64,000 nucleotides of DNA from NCBI GenBank assembly GCA_963573385.1, contig CAUYLG010071502.1, positions 1 to 64,000 of the forward strand. The letters are read 5' to 3'. Shown one piece after another: positions 35,431 through 48,193 of this stretch (its first letter is position 1; the number at the start of each line of letters is the position of its first letter). The notes below the pieces were generated by a model. It was not told the origin of the DNA. It ran no database searches and worked only from the letters and a program-made list of their open reading frames with translations. A program made the translations under genes and the position numbers. The stretch comes from Cacajao melanocephalus. Taxonomy: Eukaryota > Chordata > Mammalia > Primates > Pitheciidae.

Positions 35431-37711
35431 ATGGAGTATTGTACTTTTTGTGTTTGGTAATGTTTGGCTTTAGCTCCAAACAAATTAGCTACAATGGTAG
35501 CCTAAACAATGACACTGCCACACATGTAATCCATTGACTTGCTGTTTTATAAAAATGACAGCTTTAAATTTTTATCTGTGAAATTATAACCCCCTGATAA
35601 GTATTGATGCTGGCCCAGGATACATCTAAATATGCCACATTCCTTTGAACACTACTTTTATAATCTGCCACTGGTCATGAAGGTCACCCATGGTGTCAAA
35701 TTAAACCAATTATGACCCATCTCTGATTTCTGGCTTCTTTCTTTTTCTGAGTAATTGCTGATGAGAATTCCTGTCTATTTAGCAGCAAAGCCAGGAGGAA
35801 TTGCAACAAACATATTGTTAACCTGACTAAAATGGCAAGAAAGCAGTAAATGAAGATGCCACTCTTGGTTACCATAAATGAGATTTCTGATAAGATATTG
35901 CTCAGAGTAGAAAAGAACAGACAGTTTCAGATTATGTGAATTTAATCATACAATAGCAGCAGGGCTGTACATCTATCATTTTCTTTGTTATGATTTAAAA
36001 TGTTTAATTTTCACTGAGTTTTGTACTTCTGATTAGACAGGTATTTCTCCCTTTGATTTCATTGTATAAACTTCTAATAATTTCCTGTCAGAACTTTGGT
36101 TACACTTGTGTGTATTTATATATAATCTTCTCATTTTATTCTTTAAAATATGCATAGTTTTGAATTCCTTTAAATCCATCTGTACTACACACCTCTGTAC
36201 ATCATATCAGTAGTGAAAAGTTCATCCCAAGAACACAGATGATGAAGAGGACACCACAGCGGGGAAATTTAAAATAAAAGAAAAACATATTTATTAGCAT
36301 GTCTATAAGAAGGAGAAAGACGTATATTGTGTAGAAGACCTTCTGCCAACTCCTCAATTTAAACTCCCAACAGTCCTCATTCAAAATAGAAAGAATTCCT
36401 CCCTATTTGATGTAAATTCCTTTGCACTAGAAGAATCTGCATTGGACACAAGGGAAGGGATAGGCATGCTTTCAAGAATCCATAGAGGTTAGCAGGAAAT
36501 CAGAAAAGACAAATGGCAGCCAAGGAGTAGAGTAACCTGGCATTTTAGAAACCTGTGGAACAAATCCAAAAGAAGGAATGGCACTTTAAAAGCTTGGACA
36601 GTCAAAACTGTCATAAATTTGATTTAAACTAAAACTGCATGTCTCTTTCATTTTTAAAATATGGATCTTGCTTTGTAAGAGACAACAAACAACACAGTAG
36701 AAATCTGGCTGCCTACCTGCTAAGCTCAAGTTTGGCCCTGTCTTCAATTTAATCTGTAGTCTCGAGTAAGTCACTAAACTGTCATAGCCATTGAATTGCA
36801 GATGTTTAAATCACTGAAATAATATTTACCTAACTCAGGGGGATTTCGAGGGTTTTTAAAATTCTTATTGCAAAACACTTTTTTTTCTTTAAAACTTTTA
36901 AATGAATAGTACTGAGATATATAAAATAGCATTATCAGTTTCCTCCTAATTGATTTATTACAAAAATGCAGTCATGTCCCAGTTTTCACCAATGAGTCGA
37001 GTCAAAGTCTAAAACTGATTATGTCTTAAATTTTACCTTTTTTTTGATAAATGTCGCAGGCTAAATGTACAATATATCTTACATGTATGGTAGGAAAAGA
37101 GGTAAAGACAACTCCACATGCACATTTATCTTACTATATTCAGTAGACAGCCATTAGTCTCAAGGTACCGGACAGCCATTATCTCAAATATTTAAGATTA
37201 AAACAACACTTAGCAAAAAAGAAAAAAACGCTTATATGCTTTTGTGGCTTAGTGCATTATATCTGTAACAGCAGAGTGAGTTAGACATCTCACAGTCAGA
37301 CGTATTTTATAGGTTTTAATTTAATATCTTCCAAGCTAAACTCATGAAAAAATTTGAGGCTTACATATTAGTGATTATTTTATACTATGCATGTTCTGTA
37401 TATTGCTACAACTTTTATTAATTATTTATTTCCAGCTAAACTACAGTGACTTGTAATTAGCAAGTTACACTTCTATGTATTGTGGGACTCACAAAGAGTT
37501 TAACCACTCATCCTCAAGGAATATAAATTTTACATTGGTGGGTAAAATTTGTAAACATAAGAACTCATTTAGAAGAGAATTAAAAATACAAAGCATTGCA
37601 AGTTCAAAGGAAACACCAGAAACATTATTCAAAAATAATTGCTTTCAAATGCATTTTCTTATAAAACAATAAGACCAAAACGTTTCCTTCTTCCAAGATT
37701 GGTGCTCCTTT
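35431..37711. other. Unassigned sequence
   Basis: More than 2 kb with no gene and no confident repeat on either strand. Confidence 0.5.
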
Positions 37712-37850
37712 TGTAACATGTGGAAACTGAGGCTCAGAGAAGTTAAGAAACTCTAGAGTAGAAAACAGAGGGAAAAGCTTTTGTAAGTTATAGAAGTGGG
37801 ACTGCCAATAACATATGTAGGGTTAGAAATCTAGGCTGACTAGAGCAAGT
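37712..37850 (+). mobile_element. MIR SINE fragment
   Basis: ATGTGGAAACTGAGGCTCAG followed by AGAAGTTAAGAAACT is the MIR core. The rest is decayed. Confidence 0.5.
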
Positions 37851-38572
37851 TCAGATGGGGAAAGGTAGCATGAGACTAGAGAGAATTTTAACGTAGGTAT
37901 CTGGAAAAGATTTTTTCTAAAGAAATCAACTTAATTATTTTATGAGCATACACAATGTTATCAAAGGCAATAGAGTAGTTTTTCAGTTTTTTAGCAGTGT
38001 CTTCTTGTCTGAGATAGACACCTAACATTGATTCTACTTGGTTGCTGTGAGTGTGAAGTACACTGGTAGAGTAGCTGATGATTTTTTGTTTCCCTGCTTT
38101 CCTACTTTGTTGTATTTTTTTTTTTTTGCCACCCAATGTCCACTAACCCTACATCTGACATTAGCCATCAGTTCCCAGTTGAGATTCTATACTGTATTCG
38201 TTCTCAGTCTGTGTGTTTCTGCCATAGCTAACAGAATACTTGATGCCAAAAATGGCACAGAACTTAAGCCTTAAAATCCCCAGAAACGGTGATTAGATTA
38301 ATAATAGGACTTAGGCCAGGCAATAAAAGCCAAAGATATTAAATTGAGCTTTTAATTTTGGTTAAGCAAAATGGACACTTTTTCACTACAGAATGGAAAA
38401 CAATGTGGATGAAGCTTCTGCAGCATTCCTCATTTTGGTGAATTAAAGGAAGTAGAGCTGAAGGATGTCCAAGATATTAAGAGAGAAAGATGGTATTGGT
38501 GAAATCATTTATACAAATATTCTAGATGAAGCTGTGTCTAATTCTATTCCCTAGAATTTTTTGGAATATGAG
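37851..38572. other. Unassigned, with a T run
   Basis: An uninterrupted run of about 14 T lies at 38115-38128 with no clear retroelement attached. Nothing else recognised. Confidence 0.5.
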
Positions 38573-39087
38573 TGTGGTAGGCAGAATAATGCTCACCAAA
38601 AGCATCCAGGTTCTAGTCCCTGGAACTTGTGAATCTGCTAGGTTCCATGACAAAGGGAAATTAAGATGGTGGATGAAATTAAGGCAGAAAATCAGATGAC
38701 TTTACAATAGAGAGATTAGTCTGAATTCTCTGCTAGGCCTAATGTAATTGCAAGAGTTCTTAAATGTAGAAGAGTAGGGTGGAAGTAGAGAATCAGAAGA
38801 TAATAAACCTATGAAAAAATGGTGAGAATGTTGCAGCATTGCTCTCCTGCAAGATGAAGGGATGGAGGCCAAAATCCAAGAAATATGAGTGGCATCTAAA
38901 GCTGGGGAAGGGAAAAAAAATGGATTCTTCCTGAGAGACCTCAGACAGGAACAGCCTTATGATACCTTGATTTTAGCCCAGTCAGATGCTTGTTCAATGG
39001 TAATTTACAAAACAGTAAGAATAAATTGTGCTGCTTTAAACCACGAAGTTTGTGGAAGTTTGTTACAGCAGCCACAGAAAACATATT
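38573..39087 (+). mobile_element. Solo LTR, MaLR group (MLT1B/C-like), near full length
   Basis: Starts TGTGGTAGGCAGAATAATGC, continues TCTAGTCCCTGGAACTTGTG, GACCTCAGACAGGAACAGCC, ATACCTTGATTTTAGCCCAG, and ends AAACCACGAAGTTTGTGGAA and TTTGTTACAGCAGCCACAG. Possible target duplication: ATGAG at 38568-38572 and TTGAG at 39086-39090 (4 of 5). No internal sequence. Confidence 0.88.
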
Positions 39088-41454
39088 GAGCGAATAAATC
39101 TCTCCCCCTCTTTTTTTATTTCTCAAAAATTTTCTTTCACTTGCAGCAAAATGGTTTAACTGGTTAAGGTGGGAAAATATGTAAACAACTTACAAATAAT
39201 TTAAATCATCTTAGGACTTTGTGACACAGTCCAAAGACTACATACAAATTCAATAGTACACCAGCTTTATGTTATCAATTTGAGAAACTTAAAACATTAT
39301 GCTTACTTCTGGAATGGATTGATTCTTTGGAAGATTGATATTAACAGTGCTGATGTCCGGAGAAACAGAGTGAACTATCAGGTAAATTTTACGTTGTTTC
39401 TCTTTCTGTAATTTTTCTCTTAGATATATCAAAAATTATAATTTTTAAGGTAATTTCACAAGAATCATTACAAGACATTGTTAAAGGTAAACAAATGGTT
39501 AATAGATCTATTTTTATACAGCAGTGCAATTTAAGTAAAATGAGTTTTCTGTACATAATCAAGAAAAAGTTATGCCAATTTAGAGCAAGGTAGGGGAATT
39601 CAGTATTGCATTTCATGAATTATTTTTATAAAGTATCTGTTATGTTTACCATTTATAAGATTGTATTGCTCATGAAATGTGGTTAATCATACTCTTACAT
39701 TCTAGGAAAAACAAAACAAAATGTTACTCTATGTAGAAACGATGCAGCCACCTCATTTAAAAATACCAGCCACATGCTTTTTACTGTTTTCCAACTCATA
39801 ATGTGTCTAAGAGTGTTAGTGGATTATACAATCCCAACATACGTTTTTTATTCAGCTGTGGCTTGGAGCCTTGGAGAAACTTTGCAACTGAATCAAGCAG
39901 TTTTTCGTAGAAACAGATATCTTTTTCTTTTAATTTTAAATAGAAAAAAGCTGAATAGTTTGTTTATGTGCACTCTCTGTATATACAACAGCAGCCATGC
40001 AAATTATTAAGGATTATTAACTAAACATTATACATATACTTAAAATAAATGTATCAAGGATAGTAATTTTTTACTGGTAACTAAAAACAAAAATGATGTA
40101 AGATGCAAAAAAAACAAAAAAAAAAAAACAAAATGTAGCTTCAGAAAACCAGGCTCATAACAACATTGGACAAATCCAAGTATGTTTTGTGTTCCTGACA
40201 CAGATGACCACCAACACAGTTATGTGACTATGTTGAGATCTTCCAATCTGTGAGGCATGCAGGGAACAATGGCAAAGTAGTTATTCCAGAAGGTCTATTT
40301 GGCTTCACTTTGAGCTGTTGATGATGAAAGTGAAGAAGTCATAGAAAAACTAAGAATTCAGACAATTTGCCAGTTTCAGAACAAATTCATAAATGCCATC
40401 TGGTAATTCTCAAGAACTGGATAAACCAGTCCTTATTAACGTTTTGGGAGTCAACAAGTCAACATGATAGAAGCTGAACTATATTAGGAAAATGGACTGG
40501 GTTCTAATCCTGGATCAAATTCTTAAATCATGTGTTAAGTAAAATACTTAAGCAAAAAAATACTTTCTTAAATAGTCTTTATTTTCTTCAAAGGAATAAT
40601 TACCTCTGCTTTGCATTACAGAATAGTAGGCTCTCGATATAGCAATTTGAAAACACTTGTAGAATTATGATTATACCTTTTCAAGAATATTTTCTATTAA
40701 TATAAATTTTGGATGACATACCTAGAGAAATTAATTCATGTAATTCACGAATCATGATAAAATATTATGCCCCATGATGTATAGGGCCCCATTTGTTCAT
40801 TTCCTTCTACAAGTACATTCCCCCCACTTACTTTGGGCAGGATTTCTCAAGGAGTTGTGTGCACAAGTAAGAACAACGTTACTTGGCTGTTTGCAAAGAA
40901 GTATGCTTTATAAGTGTGAAGACAGTCATGTCTCGTTGCGTCCCTGTTCATGTTTTATAATATTAGTGTTATAAATTGTAGACATTTGCTGTTCTAAGCA
41001 CTTGAAACAGAATTTAAAGTATAAAAGCTATGATAAGGAGCGAAATGCTATTTTATTGCCAGAATAAACATTAATAGTATGCTGAATTAATTATCTTTTT
41101 GGAAACAATCTGATATTATTGTGTTGCTCCATATATATCGGCATGTTGCATTTCTGGCTTGCTATTTTTATTTTTTTAAATTTTGATTTCAGCATTCTTT
41201 TTGGTGTAAAGATGAGGGAAGCAATTATGTTTGACTCAAGCCAAGAAAAAAAAGGAGTATTTCATTTGTTATGATAAATTGATCATATGAGTAGGAAAAG
41301 GTCAACAATGAGTATAAGAGAAAATAACTATGCTTTTGGGCTTAACAGTTCTCACTAAACTTTTATAAAAGAAAAAAAACAACATTAAGAAAACAATTTG
41401 TTATAATGAGAATAATAATAAAATAAACATTTACTGAATATACAGTTTCTCTAA
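39088..41454. other. Unassigned sequence
   Basis: AT-rich with A-runs at about 40107-40129. No gene or confident element. Frames at 39774-40010 and 40774-40974 (+) have no recognisable domain. Confidence 0.5.
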
Positions 41455-42060
41455 TCTGTCATTTCCTTTCCATCCTTACTACATTTTCCTGGTTTAGATT
41501 TGTATCTTTTCTCCCTAGATTCGTAGTGTTTCTCCCAGTGTAGCTAAAATATTCTAACTGAAACATAACTCAAACCACATAATCCCCCCACTAAAGTCTC
41601 TTCAACGGTTCTCTAAAGTCCAGATCCATTACTTGACTCTTACTTCCTGGTAATTTTACCTTTTGCTACTCCTTCTTTTATGACCTAGTAATACAAATTG
41701 TGTTCAGTAGAATTCCACAGATGCCACATTCTGACATGCTTTGTTGACTTATTCATTCCCTCTGCCTAAGTGGTCTGCCTATGTAATTTTTGCCTGGCCT
41801 GTTTTAATTTATCCTTTATAAATAGCTTACCTGGGACTGAGTTAATTTTATTACTCTGCTTATGCAAAATACTCTTTTGTTACCTTAACTAGCTCCCTTC
41901 CTTGGATATCTCTATGTTAGCATTTATTAGTTTATTTTGACATTGTTTGTCTTTCTCTTCCATTAGATTTTAAATTCCCTAAGACCATTATTTATCCTCA
42001 ACAACTAGCATGCCTGACACATAATTTGCTCAAAATAATTCTTTTAGAATGAATTAAGTT
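41455..42060 (-). mobile_element. L2 LINE, antisense, 3' 600 bases
   Basis: The plus strand follows reversed L2: AACTCAAACCACATAATCCC, CTAAAGTCTCTTCAACGGTT, TTATTCATTCCCTCTGCCTA, TTAGATTTTAAATTCCCTAA and ACTAGCATGCCTGACACATA, ending near GAATGAATTAAG. It covers the ORF2 C-terminus and 3' UTR, with no open frame. Confidence 0.78.
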
Positions 42061-42084
42061 AAATCAGATAACTTAGTACATTAT

Positions 42085-42255
42085 TATCTAAATAATGCTC
42101 ACACAAATATTTCAGATAGTCTTGACTAATATTATTATTTACATTTTATGTATGAGAAAACTGAGGCATAAACAGTTCTAGTGATTGACCCCAAACCACA
42201 CATTGAGGGAGAAGAGAAGCTGAAACCAAACTCCAGGCCTTCTGATATCAGATTT
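42085..42255 (+). mobile_element. MIR SINE
   Basis: TTTACATTTTATGTATGAGA then AAACTGAGGCATAAACAG is the MIR core. AAACTCCAGGCCTTCTGATA matches its 3' part. Confidence 0.7.
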
Positions 42256-42324
42256 CTTTCTTCCATTGCTTTTCTAGAACATGGCCAACAACCAATTGAA
42301 GTTCTAATTTAAACTTTTACATTA

Positions 42325-42440
42325 AATCACTGTATGACATTAGGCATGTCATGTGAGCTCTTTTGGTTTCAGTTTCCTCTTTTGTAAAATTTGAGCACTA
42401 AACTAGACTCTAGAGTCCTGCCATTTTGTTTTATGGTCTA
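42325..42440 (-). mobile_element. MIR SINE fragment, antisense
   Basis: CATGTCATGTGAGCTCTTTT and GTTTCAGTTTCCTCTTTTGT then AAAATTTGAGC match reversed MIR ('CTCAGTTTCCTCATCTGTAAAATG'). It sits opposite in direction to the MIR at 42085-42255. Confidence 0.55.
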
Positions 42441-42915
42441 CTGAAGCCAAAATAAGCAGTTTGTTGTTACACAGTAGTACATTACTGTGATTTTACACTT
42501 CTACTTGGACCTTTCCATAATATAAACATTTTATGGACTTAAATTTTGCTCAGCTTCAATTAGCTTCTCTGTGTTAGCTGTTGGGGAGTAAGAGTGCACT
42601 CAATAGCTCTATTCTTGCTTTCCTTGGGTTTTTACCAAACCAGATACCAGCATTAGCCAATGGAGAAAGAAAATCATTATTGTTGAAACAGGCCAAATTT
42701 GAAGATATAGGTTAGTGTAATTGTGAAAACAAGCTTTCTAAGCCCCTTTTCTCAGTCTAGACCTTGAATAACTTAAAAGCACAGGCTCTGAATGAATAAG
42801 CAAAAAGAGAAATACAAACACTACATCTTTCAAGCTAATATTGATAAACTTTCTTCAATCCATAAACATGGCTAATGGCAATCATCACCACCAGATAATT
42901 CACTTTCCTCCATGG
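42441..42915. other. Unassigned sequence
   Basis: Nothing recognised. Confidence 0.5.
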
Positions 42916-43400
42916 TGTATTAGTTATCTCTTGCCACAATGTTACCATATAACAAACTGTCCCAAAATTCAGTGGCTTAAAACAATGAATATTTATGTAG
43001 CTCACCAAATGTCAGAGATATTTATACGGTTGGCTATGAGGTTATTTATTTCTTAGCTTTATCTGTTTACATGTCTGAGATTTGAATGTCTATTGACTAA
43101 AATAGGACAGTCTTATCTAGATTTGCTAAGATGATTGGGACAATTCACATGATTTGTCTTTGCTTCATGAGAGTCACATCTATTGAGCAGATTAGCTTCA
43201 GCATGGTCTCATGACGTGATGCAATACAAGAACAACAAGCCAAATTGTTCAAGAGACAAACAAAAATGAGCAAAGGTTTTTTACTCTGACTACATCACAT
43301 TTAGTACTGTTTCATTGTCCAAAGAAATTCACATGTGCAAGCCCAGAGCAAGTGTGGGAAGATGTAGCTACAAAGGGGCATGAAGAGATATGGCTACTAG
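42916..43400 (-). mobile_element. Antisense LTR, probably MaLR/ERVL group
   Basis: Starts TGTATTAGTTATCTCTTGCC on the plus strand, followed by ATAACAAACTGTCCCAAAAT and TCAGTGGCTTAAAACAATGA, the reversed 3' end of a dispersed LTR type. Later parts (CAAGTGTGGGAAGATGTAGC, AAAGGGGCATGAAGAGATAT) also fit. The far end and subfamily are uncertain. Confidence 0.55.
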
Positions 43401-43972
43401 TTAGCCAGACATGAGAAGAAATAAAGGGTAAGAAATCACATCAGAATTATTTAGAGAATAATTTTCTCTGTGGGAATAAAAAGACTGGGATAAAGCATTT
43501 ATTTGAATATGTATATAGATCAGAATAGCCTCATATCATACAACTCGTTGGAGCATAGTGTTAATGAAGGACAAATAATAAATTTAATAAATTTATGGAC
43601 TAGTCAGTTTTTCATAGAACATATCATGGTTTTGACAATGCAGTTAAATAACTAATGCCAGCCTGTAATCTCAAAAGACACCAGGCAAGAGGCCAAAATT
43701 AGCTGAGTTAAATTCAACATGCCTATTAGAAAAACAAATAAAAAAGAACTCTACAAACAATAAAACTCAAAAAGCCAGTGATTACATATGACTACCCATA
43801 AATGCAGTTATGCTTATGGAAATTGCTGTGTAAGCTGTCATCAAATAATAATCATAAAATGTGGACAAAATATTTTCAAATACCTGAAAGCAGTGGAGAA
43901 AGACTAAAAAGAAACAATATCCGCTCAGCAATACGAAGATATAAAAAAAACTGATACACTCAACATTGGGCT
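43401..43972. other. Unassigned; may be further decayed L1M
   Basis: No certain match. The sequence just before 43973 has the A-rich character of late L1M ORF2/3' UTR and could be the upstream part of the next element. Confidence 0.35.
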
Positions 43973-44262
43973 GAGTGAAGAGTCTTTCACAAAATAACAC
44001 ATAGTATATGATTCTCTTTATGTGGAATTTGAGAACTGTAAAAACTAATCTGTGGTAGATAATATTAGAAGAGTAGTTGTCTCTAGGGGAGTGTAAGTTT
44101 AGCTGTACTGGGAAGAGGCATAATGGGACTACCTAGGGTGAGGGTAATACACCATATTTTGATAGGAATTATAGTTACGTATGTACTTGCCAAAACACAG
44201 AAAATAATGCTTTTACAGTGCATGCATTTAATGTATGTAAACTATACCTAAAATAAATATGA
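43973..44262 (+). mobile_element. L1M 3' end, sense
   Basis: GAGTGAAGAGTCTTTCACAA, AACTAATCTGTGGTAGATAA, TAGTTGTCTCTAGGGGAGTG and GTATGTAAACTATACCTAAA then ATAAA are in the order of an old L1M 3' UTR. Confidence 0.8.
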
Positions 44263-44905
44263 AACAAGTATTTAACTTTGGTTAAAATATATACATTCTG
44301 AAGTATAAGTTGAAGTATGCTGACATCTACAACTTTAAAGTACACCACAAATGATGAATTAAAAGATAGAATAATTGATAGATTGATAAATATATAATAA
44401 ATCAAGCATAGTAAAATATTTATTATAAAATTTATATAATATATATAAAGGTATTCATTATAAAATTATTACAATTTTTCTGTATGTTTAAACATTTTTA
44501 TAAAACTATAGATACATAAAACATGTATATGTAATGTAGATTACACACATATATATATAATATTATAAATAAATGTAAAACACATCAAGCAGAAGTTAAA
44601 AATTTGAGTCATCTTTGCTTCATCAGGTCCTGCTCTGAATACTCAGTTTCAAGTCTCCTAAAGAGGATTACTGCTCAAGTACCTGTGGGAGTACTCATGC
44701 CTGGTAGATATATGGTTGCCTTTGACATACATTGGGTGGTATTGACCTCACCCTAAATCCAGGAGAAATTCCAAATTAATATCCTTGTCTCAGAGTAATG
44801 AGTGAATAATCTTAAAAGTTTCAATTAGAAGTAATGTCAGTATTTTTCAAAAAAGCTTCAGGAGGGATGCTCTCACTGACTCAGACAGGTATCAGAAAGC
44901 ATGCA
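44263..44905. other. Unassigned, very AT-rich first half
   Basis: 44400-44580 is nearly all A/T with TATAT runs. The rest is unassigned. Confidence 0.5.
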
Positions 44906-45436
44906 ACTGTTTTTGTACCTGTACCATGCTGTCTTGGTTACTGTACCCTTACAGTATAGTTTGATGTCCAGCAATGTGATGCTTCCAGCTTTGTTTTTTG
45001 CTTAGGACTGCTTTTGCAATTCAGCCTCTTTTTTGGTTCCTTATGAATTTCAGAATAGTTTTTTCTAATTCTGTGAAAAATGGCATTGGTAGTTTGAAAG
45101 AAATATCATTGAATCTGTAAATTGCTGTGGGCATCATGGCCATTTTAACAATATGATTTTTCCTATTCATGAGCCTGTAATGTTTTTCTATGTATATGTG
45201 TCATCTCTGACTTCTTTCAGCAGTATTTTGTAATTCTTATTGTAGAGATCTTCACCTCCTTGACAAGCTGTATTCCTAGGTGTTTTATTCTTTTTGTGGC
45301 TATTGTAAATAGGATTGCATTATTGATTTCATTCAGAGCTTGGACGTTATTGGTGTATAGAAATGCTATTAGCTTTTTTACATATTGATTTTGTATTCTG
45401 AAAATTACTGAAGTCATTTATCAGTTCTAGAAGGCT
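44906..45436 (-). mobile_element. Third L1 (L1MA-like), inverted 5' part
   Basis: Reversed L1 ORF2 on the plus strand: TGTACCTGTACCATGCTGTC, TCCAGCTTTGTTTTTTGCTT, TTCCTATTCATGAGCCTGTA, CGTTATTGGTGTATAGAAAT. At 45437 it flips to sense sequence. In L1 coordinates its left end (reverse of GGTACAAAAACAG) coincides with the start of the sense part (CAAAAACCAGACAC), the twin-priming arrangement. Confidence 0.9.
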
Positions 45437-46800
45437 TCAAAAACCAGACACAAAGACTAATGGAACAGGAAAGAGAACTCAGAAATAACATCACATACAT
45501 ACATACAATGATCTCTGACAAAGTCGACACTAACAAACAAGGTGGAACGGAATCTTTAATCAATAAATGATGCTGGGATAACTGCCTACCCATATGCAGA
45601 AGATTGAAACTAGACCACTTTTTTTCATTACATACAAAAACTAACTCAAGATAGATTAAAGACTTAAACATAAGGCCTAAAACAATAAAAATTCTAGAAG
45701 AAAACTGAGGAAATACTATTCTGGACATCAGCCTTGGCAAATAATTTATGACAAAGTCCCCAAAAGCAATTGCACCAAAAATAAACATTGACAGTGGCAC
45801 CTAACTGAACTAAATAGCTGCTGCACAGCCAAATAAACTATCAGCAGAGTAAGCAGATAACCTACAGAATGGGAGAAGATATTTGCAAACCATACATTCA
45901 AGACAACTCTAACATCCAGAATCTTTAAGGACCTTAAAGCAGCAAGAAAAAAAATCTATTAAAAAATGAGCAATGGACATGAACAAATGCTTCTTAAAAA
46001 AAGACATACATGTACCTGACTGTATGAAAAATGCTCATCATCACTAGTCATTAGAGAAATGCAAATTAAACCACAATGAGATACCATTTCACATAAGTCA
46101 GAATGGCTATTACTAATAAGTTGAAAAACAACAGATGCTAGCAAAGTTGTAGAGAAAAGGCAACACTTATACACTGCCAGTGGGAATGTAAATTAGTTCA
46201 GCTACTGCAGAAATCATTCTAGAGATGTCTTAGAGAACCTAAAACAGAACTACCATTCAACCCAGCAATCCCACTAATAGGTATATACCCAAAGGAAAAT
46301 AAATTGTTCTACCAAAAGACACATTCACTCATATGTTCTTCCCAGCACTATGAACAATAGCAAAGACCTGGAATCAACGAAGATGCCCATTAAGGTTCAC
46401 TGGATAAAGAAAATGTGGTATATATACACTATGAAATACTATCCAGATAAAAAAAGAACAAAATCATGTCCTTTGCAGCAATATGGATGCAGCTAGAGGC
46501 CATTACCCTAAGTGAGCTAACACAGGAAGAGAAAACCAAATATCAGAGGTTCTCACTTACAAGTGGGAGCTAAATACTGAATGCACATGGACAAGAAGAA
46601 GGGAACAAAACACACCGGGGATTGCTTGACAGGAGAGGCTGGAGAAGGGAGCATGGTTTGGAAGGCTACCTATTGGGTACTATGTTCACTAACTTGGTGG
46701 CAGGGTCATTTGTACACCAAGCCTCAGTGCCACACAATTTATCCATGTGACAAAACTGCAAGTGTACTCCCTTAACCTAAAATGTTTTTAAAAATCAGGT
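45437..46800 (+). mobile_element. Third L1 (L1MA-like), direct 3' part
   Basis: Sense L1 from CAAAAACCAGACACAAAGAC and GACTAATGGAACAGGAAAGA through CATATGCAGAAGATTGAAAC, CACTTATACACTGCCAGTGG and CAGCAATATGGATGCAGCTA, to the 3' UTR (TTGGGTACTATGTTCACTAA) ending CTTAACCTAAAATG. The 3' UTR type is L1MA/L1PB-like. Stops break ORF2. The 128-codon minus frame at 45414-45800 is antisense shadow. Confidence 0.92.
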
Positions 46801-47032
46801 AAATATTCTTCCCATGAATGAAACCAACCTAAAAATAAAACTCTCATGTAGTGGGGCAGAGCCAAGAAAGCCACAGGGAACTGGATTTGCAGTCCTGAAA
46901 ATATAGTGGTCTCTGGATCCAAACAGAATTATTTTTTATCATTCTACATGAATTTTCTCATTGTTTTATGATATTTTGATTTGGAGTTTTAAGTAATCTG
47001 CCACCAAAAGCATACTACTATTACATAGGCAT

Positions 47033-47036
<4 letters not shown>
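46801..47036. other. Unassigned sequence
   Basis: Nothing recognised. Confidence 0.4.

Positions 47037-47078
<42 letters not shown>
47037..47078. repeat. (TA)n microsatellite
   Basis: About 21 uninterrupted TA units, self-complementary and so able to form a cruciform. Confidence 0.98.
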
Positions 47079-47083
<5 letters not shown>

Positions 47084-47794
47084 GTCATCTAAAAAGTAGC
47101 ATCTCTCTATTGTATATTCTCTTCTTTTGCAGTGTTTTCCATTCTCCATGTCTACTTATTGGGTATTGTAAGGCATGCTGTGCTGGGTAGACCTAACAGT
47201 TAAGCATGACATTTTTATTTCCATGTGCATCATTACCCACTCTTCGAAGTTTCACTTCTGTCTCTTACCTACTTACCACCTACTACTTCTTTGGATATTC
47301 CAGAGTACTTACAGTGCTAAATATGGTCAAAGATCTAGGGTATTTTAAGGGAAAATACATTTCTCCTCTGCTATGTACTAGGATAGAGCCATTTGTGTTC
47401 CTGGGCCTCACAAATATTTTAATAAAACCGATTATAGTTTTGACTTTTGGTAATCTGTCTACTTAGGACTCAAGCATGAGTTATTGAGTCTTGAATTCAT
47501 AGAAAAAATACAAATAAACAGACAATCAGTTGCATGCAAAATCTTTCAATTTTAGAATGTCGATTTCCTTAGCTTATTATAATTGGCTGTATTCTCTTTA
47601 GCTGAGTTATTTTGGAAGAAAGTCTTCAATCAACTGTGCAAATGGCATTCTGGTGCTACCAGTTAGTCCAATATACCCTGATGTGGTTAAAGCACAGCTA
47701 CTTACTTTAACCCAGACCCACACCATATAAGGATTTTGTCATTTTTAAAAATAAGGTAGTACATTATGCTTAGAGGTTAATATCCCTATACTTT
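47079..47794. other. Unassigned sequence
   Basis: An 86-codon plus-strand frame (47206-47466) shows no known domain. Nothing else recognised. Confidence 0.5.
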
Positions 47795-47901
47795 AGAGTC
47801 AGAGCTTTGATGTGAACCTAAGGTCTGCCTCTATTTCTAATTTTGTGATCTTGGGTAAATTTCTTAAATTGTATAAGCGTTGGCTTTCTTCTCTTTATAA
47901 T
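47795..47901 (-). mobile_element. MIR SINE, antisense, left part
   Basis: TTGTGATCTTGGGTAAATTT then CTTAAATTG matches reversed MIR ('TGTGACCTTGGGCAAGTTACTTAAC'). It breaks at 47901, where a DNA transposon is inserted. Confidence 0.72.
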
Positions 47902-48193
47902 CTGCATTGTCCAATACAGTAACCACTAGCCACATGTTGCTGTTGAAATGTGTCTGGTGCAAACTGAAATGTATTATAAGTATAAAACATATACTTTTGA
48001 GAGATTTCTTATAAAAATAATATAAAATATTTTATTAATATTATTAAATATTAAACATATGTTGCAATGATAATATTTTGGATATACTGGGTGAAATAAA
48101 ATATATTATTTTCACCTATTTCATTTTACTTTTTAAAACTGTGGAAATTTTAAGTTATATATTTGAATCACATAATTCTATTGAGCAATACTG
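47902..48193 (-). mobile_element. hAT-type DNA transposon fossil (MER63/Blackjack-like)
   Basis: A non-autonomous DNA element of about 290 bases. Ends are CTGCATTGTCCAAT and, reversed, CAGTATTGCTCAAT (10 of 14 identical). Inside, ACTAGCCACATGTTGCTGTT, GATAATATTTTGGATATACT and AAATAAAATATATTATTTTC agree with the MER63 consensus as I recall it. TTTATAAT (47894-47901) and TTTATTAT (48194-48201) flank it, an 8-base duplication with one mismatch, the size made by hAT transposases. It has no coding capacity. Confidence 0.82.

Noticed and set aside
37851..38572. Processed retrocopy signalled by the T run at 38115-38128
   Set aside because: No gene-like sequence adjoins the T run on the expected side and no target duplication was seen.
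45414..45800. 128-codon minus-strand frame
   Set aside because: It is antisense to L1 ORF2 and crosses the inversion point of the third L1.
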